Positions 34,122 through 43,424 of a stretch of DNA of 64,000 nucleotides are shown here, one piece after another. Source of the DNA: Zeimonas sp046347945 (lineage in GTDB: Bacteria; Pseudomonadota; Gammaproteobacteria; Burkholderiales; Burkholderiaceae_E); assembly GCA_046347945.1 (NCBI GenBank), contig JAXMFB010000007.1:62001-126000 (forward strand), read 5' to 3'. The notes below the pieces were generated by a model. It was given only the letters and a program-made list of their open reading frames with translations, did no database searches and had not been told where the DNA came from. The number at the start of each line of letters is the position of its first letter. Position 1 is the stretch's first letter. The translations under genes and the position numbers were made by a program.

Positions 34122-34931
34122 ATGAGCGCACCATCGGACACCCTGAGAATCGGCCGGCGCGAGTTCGCGTCGCGGCTGCTGATCGGCACCGGCAAGTACC
34201 GCGACTTCGACGAGACCCGCGCGGCCGTCGAGGCGAGCGGCGCGCAGATCGTCACCGTCGCGATCCGCCGCACCAACATCGGCCAGACGGCCGGCGAGCC
34301 GAACCTGCTCGACTTCCTGTCGCCCGAGCGCTTCACGATCCTGCCGAACACCGCGGGCTGCTACAGCGCCGACGACGCGGTGCGCACGCTGCGGCTGGCG
34401 CGCGAGCTGCTCGACGGACACGCGCTGGTCAAGCTCGAGGTGCTCGGCGACCCGAAGAACCTCTACCCGAACATGCCCGAGACGCTGAAGGCCGCCGAGA
34501 CGCTGGTGCGCGACGGCTTCGAGGTCATGGTCTATTGCAGCGACGATCCGATCCAGGCGAAGCGCCTCGAGGAGATCGGCTGCGTCGCGGTGATGCCGCT
34601 CGCGTCGCTGATCGGCTCGGGGATGGGCATCCTCAATCCGTGGAACCTGCAGCTCGTCATCGAGAAGGCGCAGGTGCCGATCATCGTCGACGCGGGCGTC
34701 GGCACCGCGTCCGACGCGGCGATCGCGATGGAGCTCGGCTGCGCGGGCGTGCTGATGAACACCGCGGTGGCCGCGGCGCGCGACCCGATCCGCATGGCGC
34801 GCGCGATGCGCAAGGCAGTCGAGGCCGGGCGCGACGCGTTCCTCGCCGGCCGCATGCCGAAGAAGTTCTACGCGGCCACGCCCTCGTCGCCGACCGGCGG
34901 GATGATCGATCCGACGCGCGCCGCGCCGTGA
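34122..34931 (+). CDS. thiG: Thiazole synthase ThiG
   Basis: This is a 269-residue TIM-barrel enzyme. The substrate imine lysine is in ALVKLEVLGD, and the phosphate-binding C-terminal loops are PIIVDAGVGTASDAA and GVLMNTAVA. It forms the thiazole phosphate carboxylate from deoxyxylulose-5-phosphate, dehydroglycine and ThiS-thiocarboxylate. The glycine-derived part would come from ThiO or ThiH, neither of which is in this window. It is cotranscribed with thiS upstream, and its stop overlaps the GTG start of trmB (GTGA, 34928-34931). Confidence 0.96.
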   Translation: MSAPSDTLRIGRREFASRLLIGTGKYRDFDETRAAVEASGAQIVTVAIRRTNIGQTAGEPNLLDFLSPERFTILPNTAGCYSADDAVRTLRLARELLDGHALVKLEVLGDPKNLYPNMPETLKAAETLVRDGFEVMVYCSDDPIQAKRLEEIGCVAVMPLASLIGSGMGILNPWNLQLVIEKAQVPIIVDAGVGTASDAAIAMELGCAGVLMNTAVAAARDPIRMARAMRKAVEAGRDAFLAGRMPKKFYAATPSSPTGGMIDPTRAAP

Positions 34932-35680
34932 GCGGGGCCGCTGGCGACGACGACCGCGGCGCGCATCCGCACATCCGGAGCTTCTCCGGGCGCCGCGGTC
35001 ATTTCACCTCGGGCCAGCGGCTCGCGTACGAGACGCTGCGCGAACGCTGGTGCCTGCCGTACAGCGCCGCGCCGATCGACGCGCACGCGGTCTTCGGCCG
35101 CGAGGCGCCGCTCGTGGTGGAGATCGGCTTCGGCATGGGCGAGACCACCGCGCAGATCGCCGCCGCCGACCCGGCGCGCGATTTCCTCGGCATCGAGGTC
35201 TATCCGGCCGGCGTCGGCAGCCTGCTCGCGCGGATCGAGTCCGCGGGGCTTCGCAACCTGCGCATCGTCCAGCACGACGCGGTCGAGGTGGTGCGCGACA
35301 TGATCGCTCCGGCCACGCTGGCCGGCGTGCACGTCTATTTCCCCGACCCCTGGCCGAAGAAGCGCCATCACAAGCGCCGGCTGATCCAGCCGCCGTTCGT
35401 CGCGCTGCTGGCCAGCCGCCTCGCGCCGGGCGGCTACCTGCACTGCGCGACCGACTGGGAGCACTACGCGGTGCAGATGCTCGACGTGCTGTCGCGCGAG
35501 CCGCTGCTCGTCAACAGCGCGGGCGACACCGTCGTCGGCGAGACGGCCGCGCAGTGCCGCGGCTTCGCGCCGCACCCCGCGTGGCGCCCGCTCACCAGGT
35601 TCGAGGCGCGCGGCCTGAAGCTCGGCCACGGCGTCTGGGACCTGCTGTTCCTGCGCCGGCCGCTCAGCCCACCCAGTTGA
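34928..35680 (+). CDS. trmB: tRNA (guanine-N7-)-methyltransferase TrmB
   Basis: This 250-residue SAM-dependent enzyme has the glycine-rich SAM loop EIGFGMGETT near residue 60, the FLGIEVY acidic loop and the family signature FPDPWPKKRHHKRR near residue 142. It methylates G46 in the variable loop of tRNA. GTG 34928 is the start, overlapping the thiG stop, as the frame is conserved from the SFSGRRG stretch onward. Its end overlaps the convergent uppP end by 17 bases. Pairing with thiSG is an operon habit of Burkholderiales as far as I recall, not a functional link. Confidence 0.95.
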   Translation: MSGAAGDDDRGAHPHIRSFSGRRGHFTSGQRLAYETLRERWCLPYSAAPIDAHAVFGREAPLVVEIGFGMGETTAQIAAADPARDFLGIEVYPAGVGSLLARIESAGLRNLRIVQHDAVEVVRDMIAPATLAGVHVYFPDPWPKKRHHKRRLIQPPFVALLASRLAPGGYLHCATDWEHYAVQMLDVLSREPLLVNSAGDTVVGETAAQCRGFAPHPAWRPLTRFEARGLKLGHGVWDLLFLRRPLSPPS

Positions 35681-36503
35681 CGACGCCGCTGGCCGCGGTC
35701 GCCAGCACCACCAGCCCGAACGCGATCCGGTACCACGCGAACGGCACGAAGTCGTGCGTGGCCACGTAGCGGATCAGCCAGTGCACGCAGGCCAGCGCGC
35801 TGAAGAACGCGAACACGAGCCCCACCGCGAACATCGGCACGTCGCCCGCGCCGAGCAGGTGGCGGTACTTCCAGGTGTCGTAGACGCCGGCGCCGATCAG
35901 CGTGGGAATCGCCAGGAAGAACGAGAACTCGGTCGCCACCTGGCGCGAGAGCCCGAACAGCATGCCGCCGATGATCGTCGCGCCCGAGCGACTGGTGCCC
36001 GGAATCAGCGCGAAGGCCTGCGCGACGCCCAGCCGCAGCGCGTCGCCCGCGCCGAGCGAGTCGATGTCGTGGATGCGCGGGCGGGCGACGCCGCGGCGAT
36101 GGCGCGACTCGACCCACAGGATGACCAGCCCGCCGACGATGAACGCGATCGCCACCGGCACCGGCTTGAAGAGCCACGCCTTGATGTACTTCGCGAACAG
36201 CACCCCGAGCACCGCCGCCGGCAGGAACGCGATCACCACGTTGACCGCGAAACGCTGCGCGCTCGGCTCGCGCGCGATGCCCGCGACCGTGGCGACGATG
36301 CGCGCGCGGAAGTACCAGATCACCGACAGCATCGCGCCGGTCTGGATCGCGACGTCGAACATCTTCTCCTTCTCGCCGGCGAAGCCCAGCAGGCTGCCTG
36401 CCAGGATCAGGTGGCCGGTGCTCGAGATCGGCAGGAATTCGGTCAGGCCTTCGACGATGCCGAGGATCGCCGCCTTCACCAGCAGCGGCAGCGCATGGAG
36501 CAT
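35664..36503 (-). CDS. uppP: Undecaprenyl-diphosphatase UppP/BacA
   Basis: This 279-residue inner-membrane enzyme has the family motifs GIVEGLTEFLPISSTGHL near the start and PGTSRSGATI near residue 180, with eight or so hydrophobic segments. It dephosphorylates undecaprenyl pyrophosphate to recycle the lipid carrier for peptidoglycan and O-antigen, and its overproduction gives bacitracin resistance. ATG 36503 is used. An alternative ATG at 36527 would overlap thiD by 23 bases; neither has a strong ribosome-binding site. It is the last gene of a phosphatase - thiD - uppP run. Confidence 0.94.
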   Translation of the reverse strand: MLHALPLLVKAAILGIVEGLTEFLPISSTGHLILAGSLLGFAGEKEKMFDVAIQTGAMLSVIWYFRARIVATVAGIAREPSAQRFAVNVVIAFLPAAVLGVLFAKYIKAWLFKPVPVAIAFIVGGLVILWVESRHRRGVARPRIHDIDSLGAGDALRLGVAQAFALIPGTSRSGATIIGGMLFGLSRQVATEFSFFLAIPTLIGAGVYDTWKYRHLLGAGDVPMFAVGLVFAFFSALACVHWLIRYVATHDFVPFAWYRIAFGLVVLATAASGVVNWVG

Positions 36504-36504
36504 T

Positions 36505-37353
36505 TCAGGCACGGGGCCACCATGCATGGAAGTGATGGACCGGGCCGTGGCCCGAGCCGACCTGCAGCCGGTCGGCCTGGCGCAGCGCCTCGGTGAGGTA
36601 TTGCTTGGCCTGGCGAACCGCGGCCACCGGCTCGATGCCGTGCGCGAGCAGCGCGGCGATCGCCGCCGACAGCGTGCAGCCGGTGCCGTGCGTGTTGCGC
36701 GTGGCGATGCGCGGCGCGGTCAGCTCGATCATCCGGTCGCCGTCGAACAGCAGGTCGGTGGCGTCGCCGCAGAGGTGCCCGCCCTTGAGCAGCACGAAGC
36801 GCTGCCCGTCGTCGCGCAGCAGCCGGCGCAGCCGCTCGGCCATCCGCTGCATCTCCTTCACCGTGTCGGGGGGACGCGCGTCGAGCAGCACGCCGGCCTC
36901 GGGCAGGTTCGGCGTGAGCACGGTGGCCAGCGGCAGCACCGCCTCGATCAACGTCGCGATCGCTTCGCGGCCGAGCAGCGCGTCGCCGCTCTTGGCGACC
37001 ATCACCGGGTCGACGACGAGGTGCGGCAGGCGCCCCGCCGCGATCGGCCCCGAAAGCCCCTCGGCCACCGCGATCGCGATCTCGGTGGTACCGAGCATGC
37101 CGATCTTCGCGGCATCGATGCGCACGTCGGCGAACAGCGTATCGAGCTGCAGTCGAACGAACGGCGGCGGCACGCCGTGCACGCCCGTGACGGCCTGCGT
37201 GTTCTGCGCAGTGAGCGCGGCGACCACGCCGGTGCCGTAGGCGCCGAGCGCGGAGAACGCCTTCAGGTCGGCGAAGAGGCCGGCGCCGCCGCTCGGATCG
37301 ATGCCGGCGACGCTCAGCGCGTTGGGGGGAGACGGACGGGTCGGGGTGTTCAC
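36505..37353 (-). CDS. thiD: Hydroxymethylpyrimidine/phosphomethylpyrimidine kinase ThiD
   Basis: This 282-residue ribokinase-fold enzyme has SVAGIDPSGGAG near residue 15, the substrate loop VVDPVMVAKSG and the catalytic anion hole NTHGTGCTLSAAIAA near residue 225. It phosphorylates HMP twice to HMP pyrophosphate for thiamine synthesis, the step between ThiC and ThiE. The start is GTG 37353 before NTPTRPSPPNA. The upstream phosphatase gene ends 36 bases before. It is the third thiamine gene location in the window. Confidence 0.94.
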   Translation of the reverse strand: MNTPTRPSPPNALSVAGIDPSGGAGLFADLKAFSALGAYGTGVVAALTAQNTQAVTGVHGVPPPFVRLQLDTLFADVRIDAAKIGMLGTTEIAIAVAEGLSGPIAAGRLPHLVVDPVMVAKSGDALLGREAIATLIEAVLPLATVLTPNLPEAGVLLDARPPDTVKEMQRMAERLRRLLRDDGQRFVLLKGGHLCGDATDLLFDGDRMIELTAPRIATRNTHGTGCTLSAAIAALLAHGIEPVAAVRQAKQYLTEALRQADRLQVGSGHGPVHHFHAWWPRA

Positions 37354-37389
37354 GACCGCGATGTTACCCGGGCCGCGGCGCCGGACCGA

Positions 37390-38643
37390 TCAGCCGATCG
37401 GTTCGCCGCGCCAGGCCGCGACCAGCGGCACCCGCATCTCGTCTTCGCTCGTGCCACCGTGCATGCCGATGAAGCGCGGCGCGCGCTCGCCCTCGACGGT
37501 GTCGACCAGCGTCACGCAGCGCGTCGGCACCAGCACGTGCGTACCGATCCGTCCGGCGATCGGCAGGTTCGCCGCGCCGGACTCGCCGACGCGGCCGAAC
37601 CATCCGGCGCGCAGCAACGCGCCGGATTCATGCACCGCGAATGCGTCGCCGAGCGAGGCAGCGACGATCCCGGCGAAGCGCTCGCGGTGCTCGGCGCGCA
37701 CCTGGCAGAACGGCACGCGCGGCTCGCCGCACAGCGAATGTTCGAGGCAGGCGGCGATCTCGGGGAAATCCTCGAGCCGCAACTGATCGCGCGCGGCGAC
37801 GTCGACGAAACCGTGATCGGCGGTGGCCAGCACCAGCGCGTCGACGTCGCGCAGCCGCTCGACGAGCGCCGCGAACCAGCGATCGAAGTCGCCCAGCACC
37901 TGCGCCGCCGCGTCGCTCTGCCAGCCGGCCTCGTGACTCGCCGCGTCGAACTGCGGCAGGTAGACGAACACGCTGGCGCCCTGCGGGGCGGCGCACAGCG
38001 CGCCGACGACCATCGAGGCGATCTCGTCCAGACGCGCGTAGGGCAGCCGCGACGAGCCCCCGTAGGCATGCCGCGAGTACTCGGAATCGGCGATCTCGCG
38101 CGGCAGGAGCGCGAACGACGGCGCCGCCGCGCGCTCGGGCCACGGGCGCCACGACCAGGTGTCGGCTGCGCTCACCGCGCGGCGCCGATCGCCGCGCACG
38201 TCCATCGGCAGCGTGCGCACGATCGCGCGCGCGTGCTCGGACCAGATCAGCCAGGCCGGATTGCCGTGCTCGGCGGGCGGCGCGGCCGTGGCCAGCGACG
38301 TGACGGCCGGCGCGGTACTCGACGGAAAGACCGAGTCGAGCGTGCGAAGCCGGTACCGGGCCAGCGCCCCGCGCGGCACGTGCGTGGCGAGTTGTCGCTC
38401 GCCGACGCCGTCGAACAGCACGGTGACCACCGATCGGGCGCCGGCCAGCGCTTCGACGAGCACCGGTTCGGGAACCGCCGGCAGCGCCGAGCGGACAGCA
38501 AAACGGCCGGCAATGCCGGCCGCCAGGTTGACGATGCTGGTGCCCGCCTCGATGCCGTGCGGCGGAACGAGGCAGGGATCGTGCGGGTGACGCGTCTCAG
38601 TAGCCGTATCCGTGACGACGCTCCCGGTATTCGTAGCGCTCAT
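37390..38643 (-). CDS. Alkaline-phosphatase-superfamily (type I phosphodiesterase-like) protein
   Basis: This 417-residue protein has the metal site and nucleophile pattern of the phosphodiesterase/nucleotide-pyrophosphatase group: VTVLFDGVGE, SSTAPAVTSLATA with the nucleophilic Thr, LPQFDAASHEAGW, ATADHGFVDV and GMHGG. There is no signal peptide, so cytoplasmic action is likely. It should cleave phosphoesters or phosphodiesters; the substrate is unknown. ATG 38643 is the only start codon before conserved sequence, and it makes the gene overlap the upstream glycine-zipper gene by 47 bases in another frame, which is uncommon. It is followed by thiD in the same direction. Confidence 0.8.
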   Translation of the reverse strand: MSATNTGSVVTDTATETRHPHDPCLVPPHGIEAGTSIVNLAAGIAGRFAVRSALPAVPEPVLVEALAGARSVVTVLFDGVGERQLATHVPRGALARYRLRTLDSVFPSSTAPAVTSLATAAPPAEHGNPAWLIWSEHARAIVRTLPMDVRGDRRRAVSAADTWSWRPWPERAAAPSFALLPREIADSEYSRHAYGGSSRLPYARLDEIASMVVGALCAAPQGASVFVYLPQFDAASHEAGWQSDAAAQVLGDFDRWFAALVERLRDVDALVLATADHGFVDVAARDQLRLEDFPEIAACLEHSLCGEPRVPFCQVRAEHRERFAGIVAASLGDAFAVHESGALLRAGWFGRVGESGAANLPIAGRIGTHVLVPTRCVTLVDTVEGERAPRFIGMHGGTSEDEMRVPLVAAWRGEPIG

Positions 38644-39052
38644 GGCCGCGGCGCCAGCCCGGCCGTTCGTAGTACACGGGCCGGGGCGCCACGTAGACCG
38701 GACGATACACGACGCGCGGCGGCGGCGCGTACATGACCGGAGGCGCGACGCGGTAGACCGGCGCGGGCGCGTAGACCGGTGCCGGGTACCCGACGGAAGC
38801 GCCGACCGCGTAGCCGCCGCCGTAGTGGCGATGATTCGACGCCGCGGCGGCACCGGCGGCGGCGCCGAGCGCGCCACCGATGATCGCGCCGTCGCGACCG
38901 CCGAGCGATTGACCGATCACCGCACCCGCCCCGCCGCCGATCACGGCGCCGAGCACCGAGTCGGAGGCCTGCGCCGTGCCGGTGGCCAGCACGCCTGCCG
39001 TCAGCGCGGCAGCGGCGGCAGCGAACCGGATGCGTTTCAGGGGCTTGTTCAT
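38597..39052 (-). CDS. Glycine-zipper exported protein
   Basis: This 151-residue protein has a Sec signal peptide (ALTAGVLATGTAQAS). A glycine-zipper segment follows, rich in GGGAGAVIGQSLGG and GGALGAAAGAAAA, of the type found in outer-membrane lipoprotein-like and surface proteins. The C-terminal half is a Pro/Tyr/Val-rich tail ending in GHERYEYRERRHGYGY. There is no lipobox cysteine. The ATG has AAGGAG at good spacing. Glycine zippers insert in or pack against membranes; the exact role is unknown. Confidence 0.8.
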   Translation of the reverse strand: MNKPLKRIRFAAAAAALTAGVLATGTAQASDSVLGAVIGGGAGAVIGQSLGGRDGAIIGGALGAAAGAAAASNHRHYGGGYAVGASVGYPAPVYAPAPVYRVAPPVMYAPPPRVVYRPVYVAPRPVYYERPGWRRGHERYEYRERRHGYGY

Positions 39053-39253
39053 CGTGGACTCCTTGTTCACGTTGGCCCCGAGGCCGGATCCCGCATCGCG
39101 GAATCGTCGATGGCTCCGGGGCACGGCTCGAAGACTACCCACGCCCTGGCCGCCTGCCCAGACGCAAACCTGCAAGAGCCGTAACAGGCTGTAACGCGAC
39201 CCGGTGAAACGCGGATATCGGCCCCCGATCTCCCGGCATACGATGGCCGCACG

Positions 39254-41551
39254 ATGACGGACATGCCTGATCGAAGCGCGCCGAAGCGGGGCCGCCGCCT
39301 GGCGGTCGCGCTCGCCGCGGTGGCGGGAGCGATCGTGCTCGCGATCGTGGCCTTCGTGGCGAGCTTCGACGCGAACCGCTACAAGCAGGAACTGGTCGAT
39401 GCCGTGCGCGTGCGCACCGGCCGCGCGCTGTCGATCGACGGCGAGCTGTCGCTGGCCTTGCTGCCGCGCCTGGGCCTGTCGATCGGGCCGGCCCGGCTGT
39501 CGGGGCCTGGCGGGCGCGGCGAGTTCGCGCAGTTCGACTCGGCGCAGGTCGGCGTCGCGCTGTGGCCGCTGCTGTCGCGACGCGTCGTGGTCGAGCGGGT
39601 CAGGCTCGAGGGGCTGAAGTTCGAGGGCGTGCGCCGGCGCGACGGCAGCACCAACCTCGACGACCTGCTTCGCACCGCGGCTCCCGACGGCACCGCGACG
39701 CCCGGGCCGCAGCCGGCGCCCGGTGTCGCCGTGGCGGCGCTCACGATCGCCAGCATGCAATGGCACCAGGCGACGATCGGCTGGCGCGACGAGGCGGCCG
39801 GCACCGAGTGGCGCCTGCAGCAGGCCGATCTCGAGGCCGGCCGCATCGCCAACGGCACGCCCGGCTCGCTGCGGCTGTCGGGCAGGCTGATCGGCAAGCG
39901 GCCGCTGGTCGACGTCGCGATCGAGCTGTCGACCGGCTATACCGTCGACTTCGCGACGCTGGCCACGCGGCTCGCCGACCTCGACCTGAAAGCCCGCGGG
40001 CAGGTGCCCGGGGCGCCCGCGCTGGACGCCCGGTTGCGCGCTTCGCTGCAGGTCGACCCGGGCAAGGGACGCGTCGACCTGGCCGACGCGAGCCTCGCGG
40101 CGCGCTCGGGCGACGGCGTCGAGGCGACGCTCGAAGCCCCCGCACTGGCCATCTCGGAAAGTGGCGCGAGCGGTCGGCCGATCCGCGCTCGGGTGCTGGT
40201 CGACCGCGAATCGCGCAAGCTCGACCTGACGCTGTCGATCGCGGCACCGACCCGGTTGCAGGGTCGCATCGTGTTCGGCGACGTGAAGGCCGACGCGAAG
40301 ATCGCCGGAGCGCGGCTGCCGGCCGATGGCGTCGCCGCTGCGCTCGCAGGCAGCGGCAGCATCGATCCGAAGCGCGACGCGGCCGAGTTGGCGCTTGCCG
40401 GAACCCTCGATGGCTCGGCGCTGAAGACCCGGCTGGCCGCGATCCGTTTCGCGCCGCTCGCGCTGCGCTACGAACTGCAGGCGGACCGGATCGACCTGGA
40501 CCGCTTCGTCTCCGCCGCAAGACCGGGCGCTGCCGCGCCCTCCAAGGGGCCGGGCGACACGATCCCGGCCGCTGCGTCCGCCCCGACCTCGGGCGCCGGT
40601 ACAGCGCCGCCCGCGGCGACCGGAACGCCCGACGCCGCCATCGCAGTCCCGGCAGCCCTGGCCGGTCTCGATGCGAACGGCAGCATCCGGATCGGCGCGC
40701 TGAGGTTGCGCGGCGTCGACGCGAGCGACGTCGCCGCCACCATCCGTTCGGGCAACGGCCGCATCGACATCGCGCCGCTGCGCGCCGCGGTGTTCCGCGG
40801 CACGCTCGACGCCAGCGCCGCGCTCACCGAGGCCGGCCGCCACAGGCTGCGCCTGGACCTCACCGGCGTGGACGCCGGCCTGGCTCTGCGCGCACTCGCG
40901 GGCCGCGACGCGCTGGAAGGGCGAGGCAACCTGAACCTCGACCTCGCCGCCGAAGGGCGCACGCTGGCCGCGCTCGAGCGTTCGCTGGACGGCACGGCCG
41001 CGCTGAAGCTGCGCGACGGCGCGATCAAGGGCATCGACCTCGCCGACGTGCTGCGTCGGGTCCGCCAGGCGATCGCCGCGGCGCGCGGCAAGGGCCCTGC
41101 GATCGAGGAGCGCGCCGCCGGCGACAACCGGACCGCGTTCTCCTCGCTCGACGCGAGCTTCGTCGTCCGCGACGGCGTCGCGCGCAACGACGATCTCGAC
41201 CTGCGCTCGCCGCTACTGCGCGTCGGCGGCGCCGGACAGGTCGACCTTCCGCGCAAGCGCCTCGACTACCTGGCCCGCGTGTCGGTGGTCGGCACGCTGT
41301 CGGGCCAGGGCGGCGCCGGGCTGGCGGCGCTGCGCGACGTGACCGTCCCGGTGCAGGTCAGCGGACCGTTCGGCGCACTATCGTACCGCGTCGACGTCGC
41401 CGCGCTGGCGACCGACACGGCCAGGCGCGAACTGACCCGGCGCCTGCAGGAAGAACTGCTCGGCAAGCCGGCGCCCGGGGTGACGGACCCGTCGAAGCCG
41501 CCGAAGCCGGTCAGCCCGCGCGACCTGCTCGACCGGATGCTGCGCCGCTGA
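39254..41551 (+). CDS. AsmA family protein
   Basis: This 765-residue protein has one N-terminal transmembrane anchor (VALAAVAGAIVLAIVAFVASF) followed by a long periplasmic beta-rich body. FDANRYKQELVDAVRVRTGR and GELSLALLPRLGLSIG are the start of the AsmA domain. A Pro/Ala/Thr linker lies at about residues 420-465 and a C-terminal AsmA_2-like block (GRDALEGRGNLNLDLAAEG) follows. AsmA-type proteins are now viewed as bridges carrying phospholipids between membranes and affect outer-membrane assembly. It ends convergent to livM, overlapping it by 41 bases. Confidence 0.88.
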   Translation: MTDMPDRSAPKRGRRLAVALAAVAGAIVLAIVAFVASFDANRYKQELVDAVRVRTGRALSIDGELSLALLPRLGLSIGPARLSGPGGRGEFAQFDSAQVGVALWPLLSRRVVVERVRLEGLKFEGVRRRDGSTNLDDLLRTAAPDGTATPGPQPAPGVAVAALTIASMQWHQATIGWRDEAAGTEWRLQQADLEAGRIANGTPGSLRLSGRLIGKRPLVDVAIELSTGYTVDFATLATRLADLDLKARGQVPGAPALDARLRASLQVDPGKGRVDLADASLAARSGDGVEATLEAPALAISESGASGRPIRARVLVDRESRKLDLTLSIAAPTRLQGRIVFGDVKADAKIAGARLPADGVAAALAGSGSIDPKRDAAELALAGTLDGSALKTRLAAIRFAPLALRYELQADRIDLDRFVSAARPGAAAPSKGPGDTIPAAASAPTSGAGTAPPAATGTPDAAIAVPAALAGLDANGSIRIGALRLRGVDASDVAATIRSGNGRIDIAPLRAAVFRGTLDASAALTEAGRHRLRLDLTGVDAGLALRALAGRDALEGRGNLNLDLAAEGRTLAALERSLDGTAALKLRDGAIKGIDLADVLRRVRQAIAAARGKGPAIEERAAGDNRTAFSSLDASFVVRDGVARNDDLDLRSPLLRVGGAGQVDLPRKRLDYLARVSVVGTLSGQGGAGLAALRDVTVPVQVSGPFGALSYRVDVAALATDTARRELTRRLQEELLGKPAPGVTDPSKPPKPVSPRDLLDRMLRR

Positions 41552-42539
41552 GCGCGCGCGCCGGGCGCGCGCCGGAGCGCGCAATGAGCTCGCCGACGAC
41601 TCCGCGCGGCATCGCCACGACGACCAGCACGAACACCGCGCCCAGCGCGAGCAGCCAGTTGTCACCCACGTACTCCGACAGCCAGGACTCGGCCAGCCGC
41701 ACCAGCAGCGCGCCGAGCGCCGCCGCGACGATCGAGCCCCGCCCGCCGACGGCCACCCAGATCAGCGCCTCGGCGGACAGCGCAAAGCCGATCAGCGGCG
41801 GCGACGCGAAGTTGAACTGCGTGACGAACAACGCGCCGGCCAGCGCCGCGACGGCCGCGCCGAGCATGAACGCCCTCGTCTTCTCGCGGGCGACGTCCAC
41901 GCCGAGCGCCTGCGCACGCAACTCATGGTTGCTGATCGCCAGCAGCACGCGCCCCCAGCGCGAGCGCACCGAGGCGATCAGCAGCGCCGCGACCGCCGCC
42001 AGCACCCCCAGCATCGCGTAATAGACCGCGATCTCGTCGACGATCTCGTCGCCGCCGTTCAGGCCGACCCGCAGCGCCGGCACGTTCATCAGGCCGTTGA
42101 GCCCGCCGAGGAAGCTCCAGTTGATCGAGATCCGCTCGACGATGAACGCGACCGCCAGCGTCACGATGCCGAAGAACGGTCCGCCCGGCCCGCGCGCCGA
42201 GAAGAACAGTCCGCCGAGCAACCAGGCGAACAGCGTCGCCGCGCCGACGCCGAGCGCGAGGCCGGCCCACGAGGACACCAGCGCCGGCGCGAACGGCAGC
42301 ATGCCCAGCGTGACCACGCTCATCGCGTAGGCGCCGATGCCGAAGAACACCGCCTGCCCCAGGCACAGCAGCCCGCAATGGCCCCAGACCCACGCAAGGC
42401 TGGCCGCCAGCAGCATGTAGGCAAAATAGCGCGCGAACTCCGAGAGCTGCCAGTCGGGCGCGACGGCCGGCAGCAGCGCGAGCGCGGCCAGCGCGGCCAG
42501 CGCGAAGCGGATCTCGGCGTCGGACTTGCGGGGACTCAT
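41511..42539 (-). CDS. Branched-chain/urea-type ABC transporter permease (LivM family)
   Basis: This 342-residue inner-membrane protein has eight to ten hydrophobic segments and the LivM/UrtC features HCGLLCLGQAVFFGIGAYAM, NWSFLGGLNGLMN and GSIVAAALGALLVR. It forms the channel with the LivH-family partner. Its ATG overlaps the TGA of the LivH-like gene (ATGA, 42536-42539). The binding protein and ATPases of this operon look closer to UrtA/AmiC and UrtD/UrtE than to leucine systems, so urea, short-chain amides or similar compounds are plausible substrates. Confidence 0.87.
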   Translation of the reverse strand: MSPRKSDAEIRFALAALAALALLPAVAPDWQLSEFARYFAYMLLAASLAWVWGHCGLLCLGQAVFFGIGAYAMSVVTLGMLPFAPALVSSWAGLALGVGAATLFAWLLGGLFFSARGPGGPFFGIVTLAVAFIVERISINWSFLGGLNGLMNVPALRVGLNGGDEIVDEIAVYYAMLGVLAAVAALLIASVRSRWGRVLLAISNHELRAQALGVDVAREKTRAFMLGAAVAALAGALFVTQFNFASPPLIGFALSAEALIWVAVGGRGSIVAAALGALLVRLAESWLSEYVGDNWLLALGAVFVLVVVAMPRGVVGELIARSGARPARALSGAASGRAGRAG

Positions 42540-43399
42540 GCTCGCCTTCGCACCCGCGCCATCACGCCGTCGGGGAACATCCGGATCAGCAGGATCGCCA
42601 CCGTGAACACCACGCCCTGCGCCCAGACCGGCGAATAGAAGGTGGAGACCAGGTTGTCCGTCGCGCCGACCGCGGCGGCGCCTGCCAGCGGCGCCACCAC
42701 GCTGCCCAGGCCGCCGACGAGGATCGACAGGAACGCCGGCACCAGGAAGCCGGTGCCCATCTGCGGATCGAGCGAGACGATCGGCGTGATGACCGCGCCG
42801 GCGAAGCCCGCCAGCGCAGCCCCGCAGGCAAACGTGAGGCGGTCGAGCCGACGCGTGTCGATGCCCAGGCATGCGGCCATCGAACGGTTGGCGATCACGC
42901 TGCGCGCGGTGAGCCCCCACTCGGTGCGAAAGAACAGCCAGAAGGTCGCTGCGAGCGCGGCCAGCGCCACCGCCATGATGAAGAGCCGGTACGCCGGATA
43001 CTCCACGCCCAGCACCGGCACCGTCATCGGCAGCGGATTGGGCACCGAATACGAGCCGGGCCCGAACGCCATCACGATCGACTGCTTCAGGATCAGCGAC
43101 AGCCCCCAGGTCGCGAGGATCGTGTCGAGCAGCCGCGCATAGACGCGCCGGATCAGCAGCTCCTCGACCACCAGGCCGAGCAGCCCCACCGCAATCGGCG
43201 CGACCAGCAGCCCGGCCGCCATCGGCAAGCCCGCCTGGTGGCAGGCGAGCGCGGCATAGGCGCCCAGCATCATGAACTCGCCGTGCGCCATGTTGATCAC
43301 GTTCATCAGCCCGAACACGATCGCCAACCCGATCGCGACCAGCATCAGGATCAGCACGTAGTTCGATGCGTCGAGCAGCATCGTGGTCACGGCGTTCAT
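42536..43399 (-). CDS. Branched-chain/urea-type ABC transporter permease (LivH family)
   Basis: This 287-residue inner-membrane protein has the LivH/UrtB core FGLMNVINMAHGEFMMLGAY near residue 30, TWGLSLILKQ and the late LVGGLGSVVAPLAG. It lacks the long N-terminal extension of classic UrtB. It pairs with the LivM-like subunit to form the membrane channel. It starts 25 bases after the ATPase gene upstream and overlaps the next permease by 4 bases, so all five genes form one operon. Confidence 0.88.
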   Translation of the reverse strand: MNAVTTMLLDASNYVLILMLVAIGLAIVFGLMNVINMAHGEFMMLGAYAALACHQAGLPMAAGLLVAPIAVGLLGLVVEELLIRRVYARLLDTILATWGLSLILKQSIVMAFGPGSYSVPNPLPMTVPVLGVEYPAYRLFIMAVALAALAATFWLFFRTEWGLTARSVIANRSMAACLGIDTRRLDRLTFACGAALAGFAGAVITPIVSLDPQMGTGFLVPAFLSILVGGLGSVVAPLAGAAAVGATDNLVSTFYSPVWAQGVVFTVAILLIRMFPDGVMARVRRRA

Positions 43400-43424
43400 C
43401 GTCGCCCCCGCCTCAGGTTCCCAC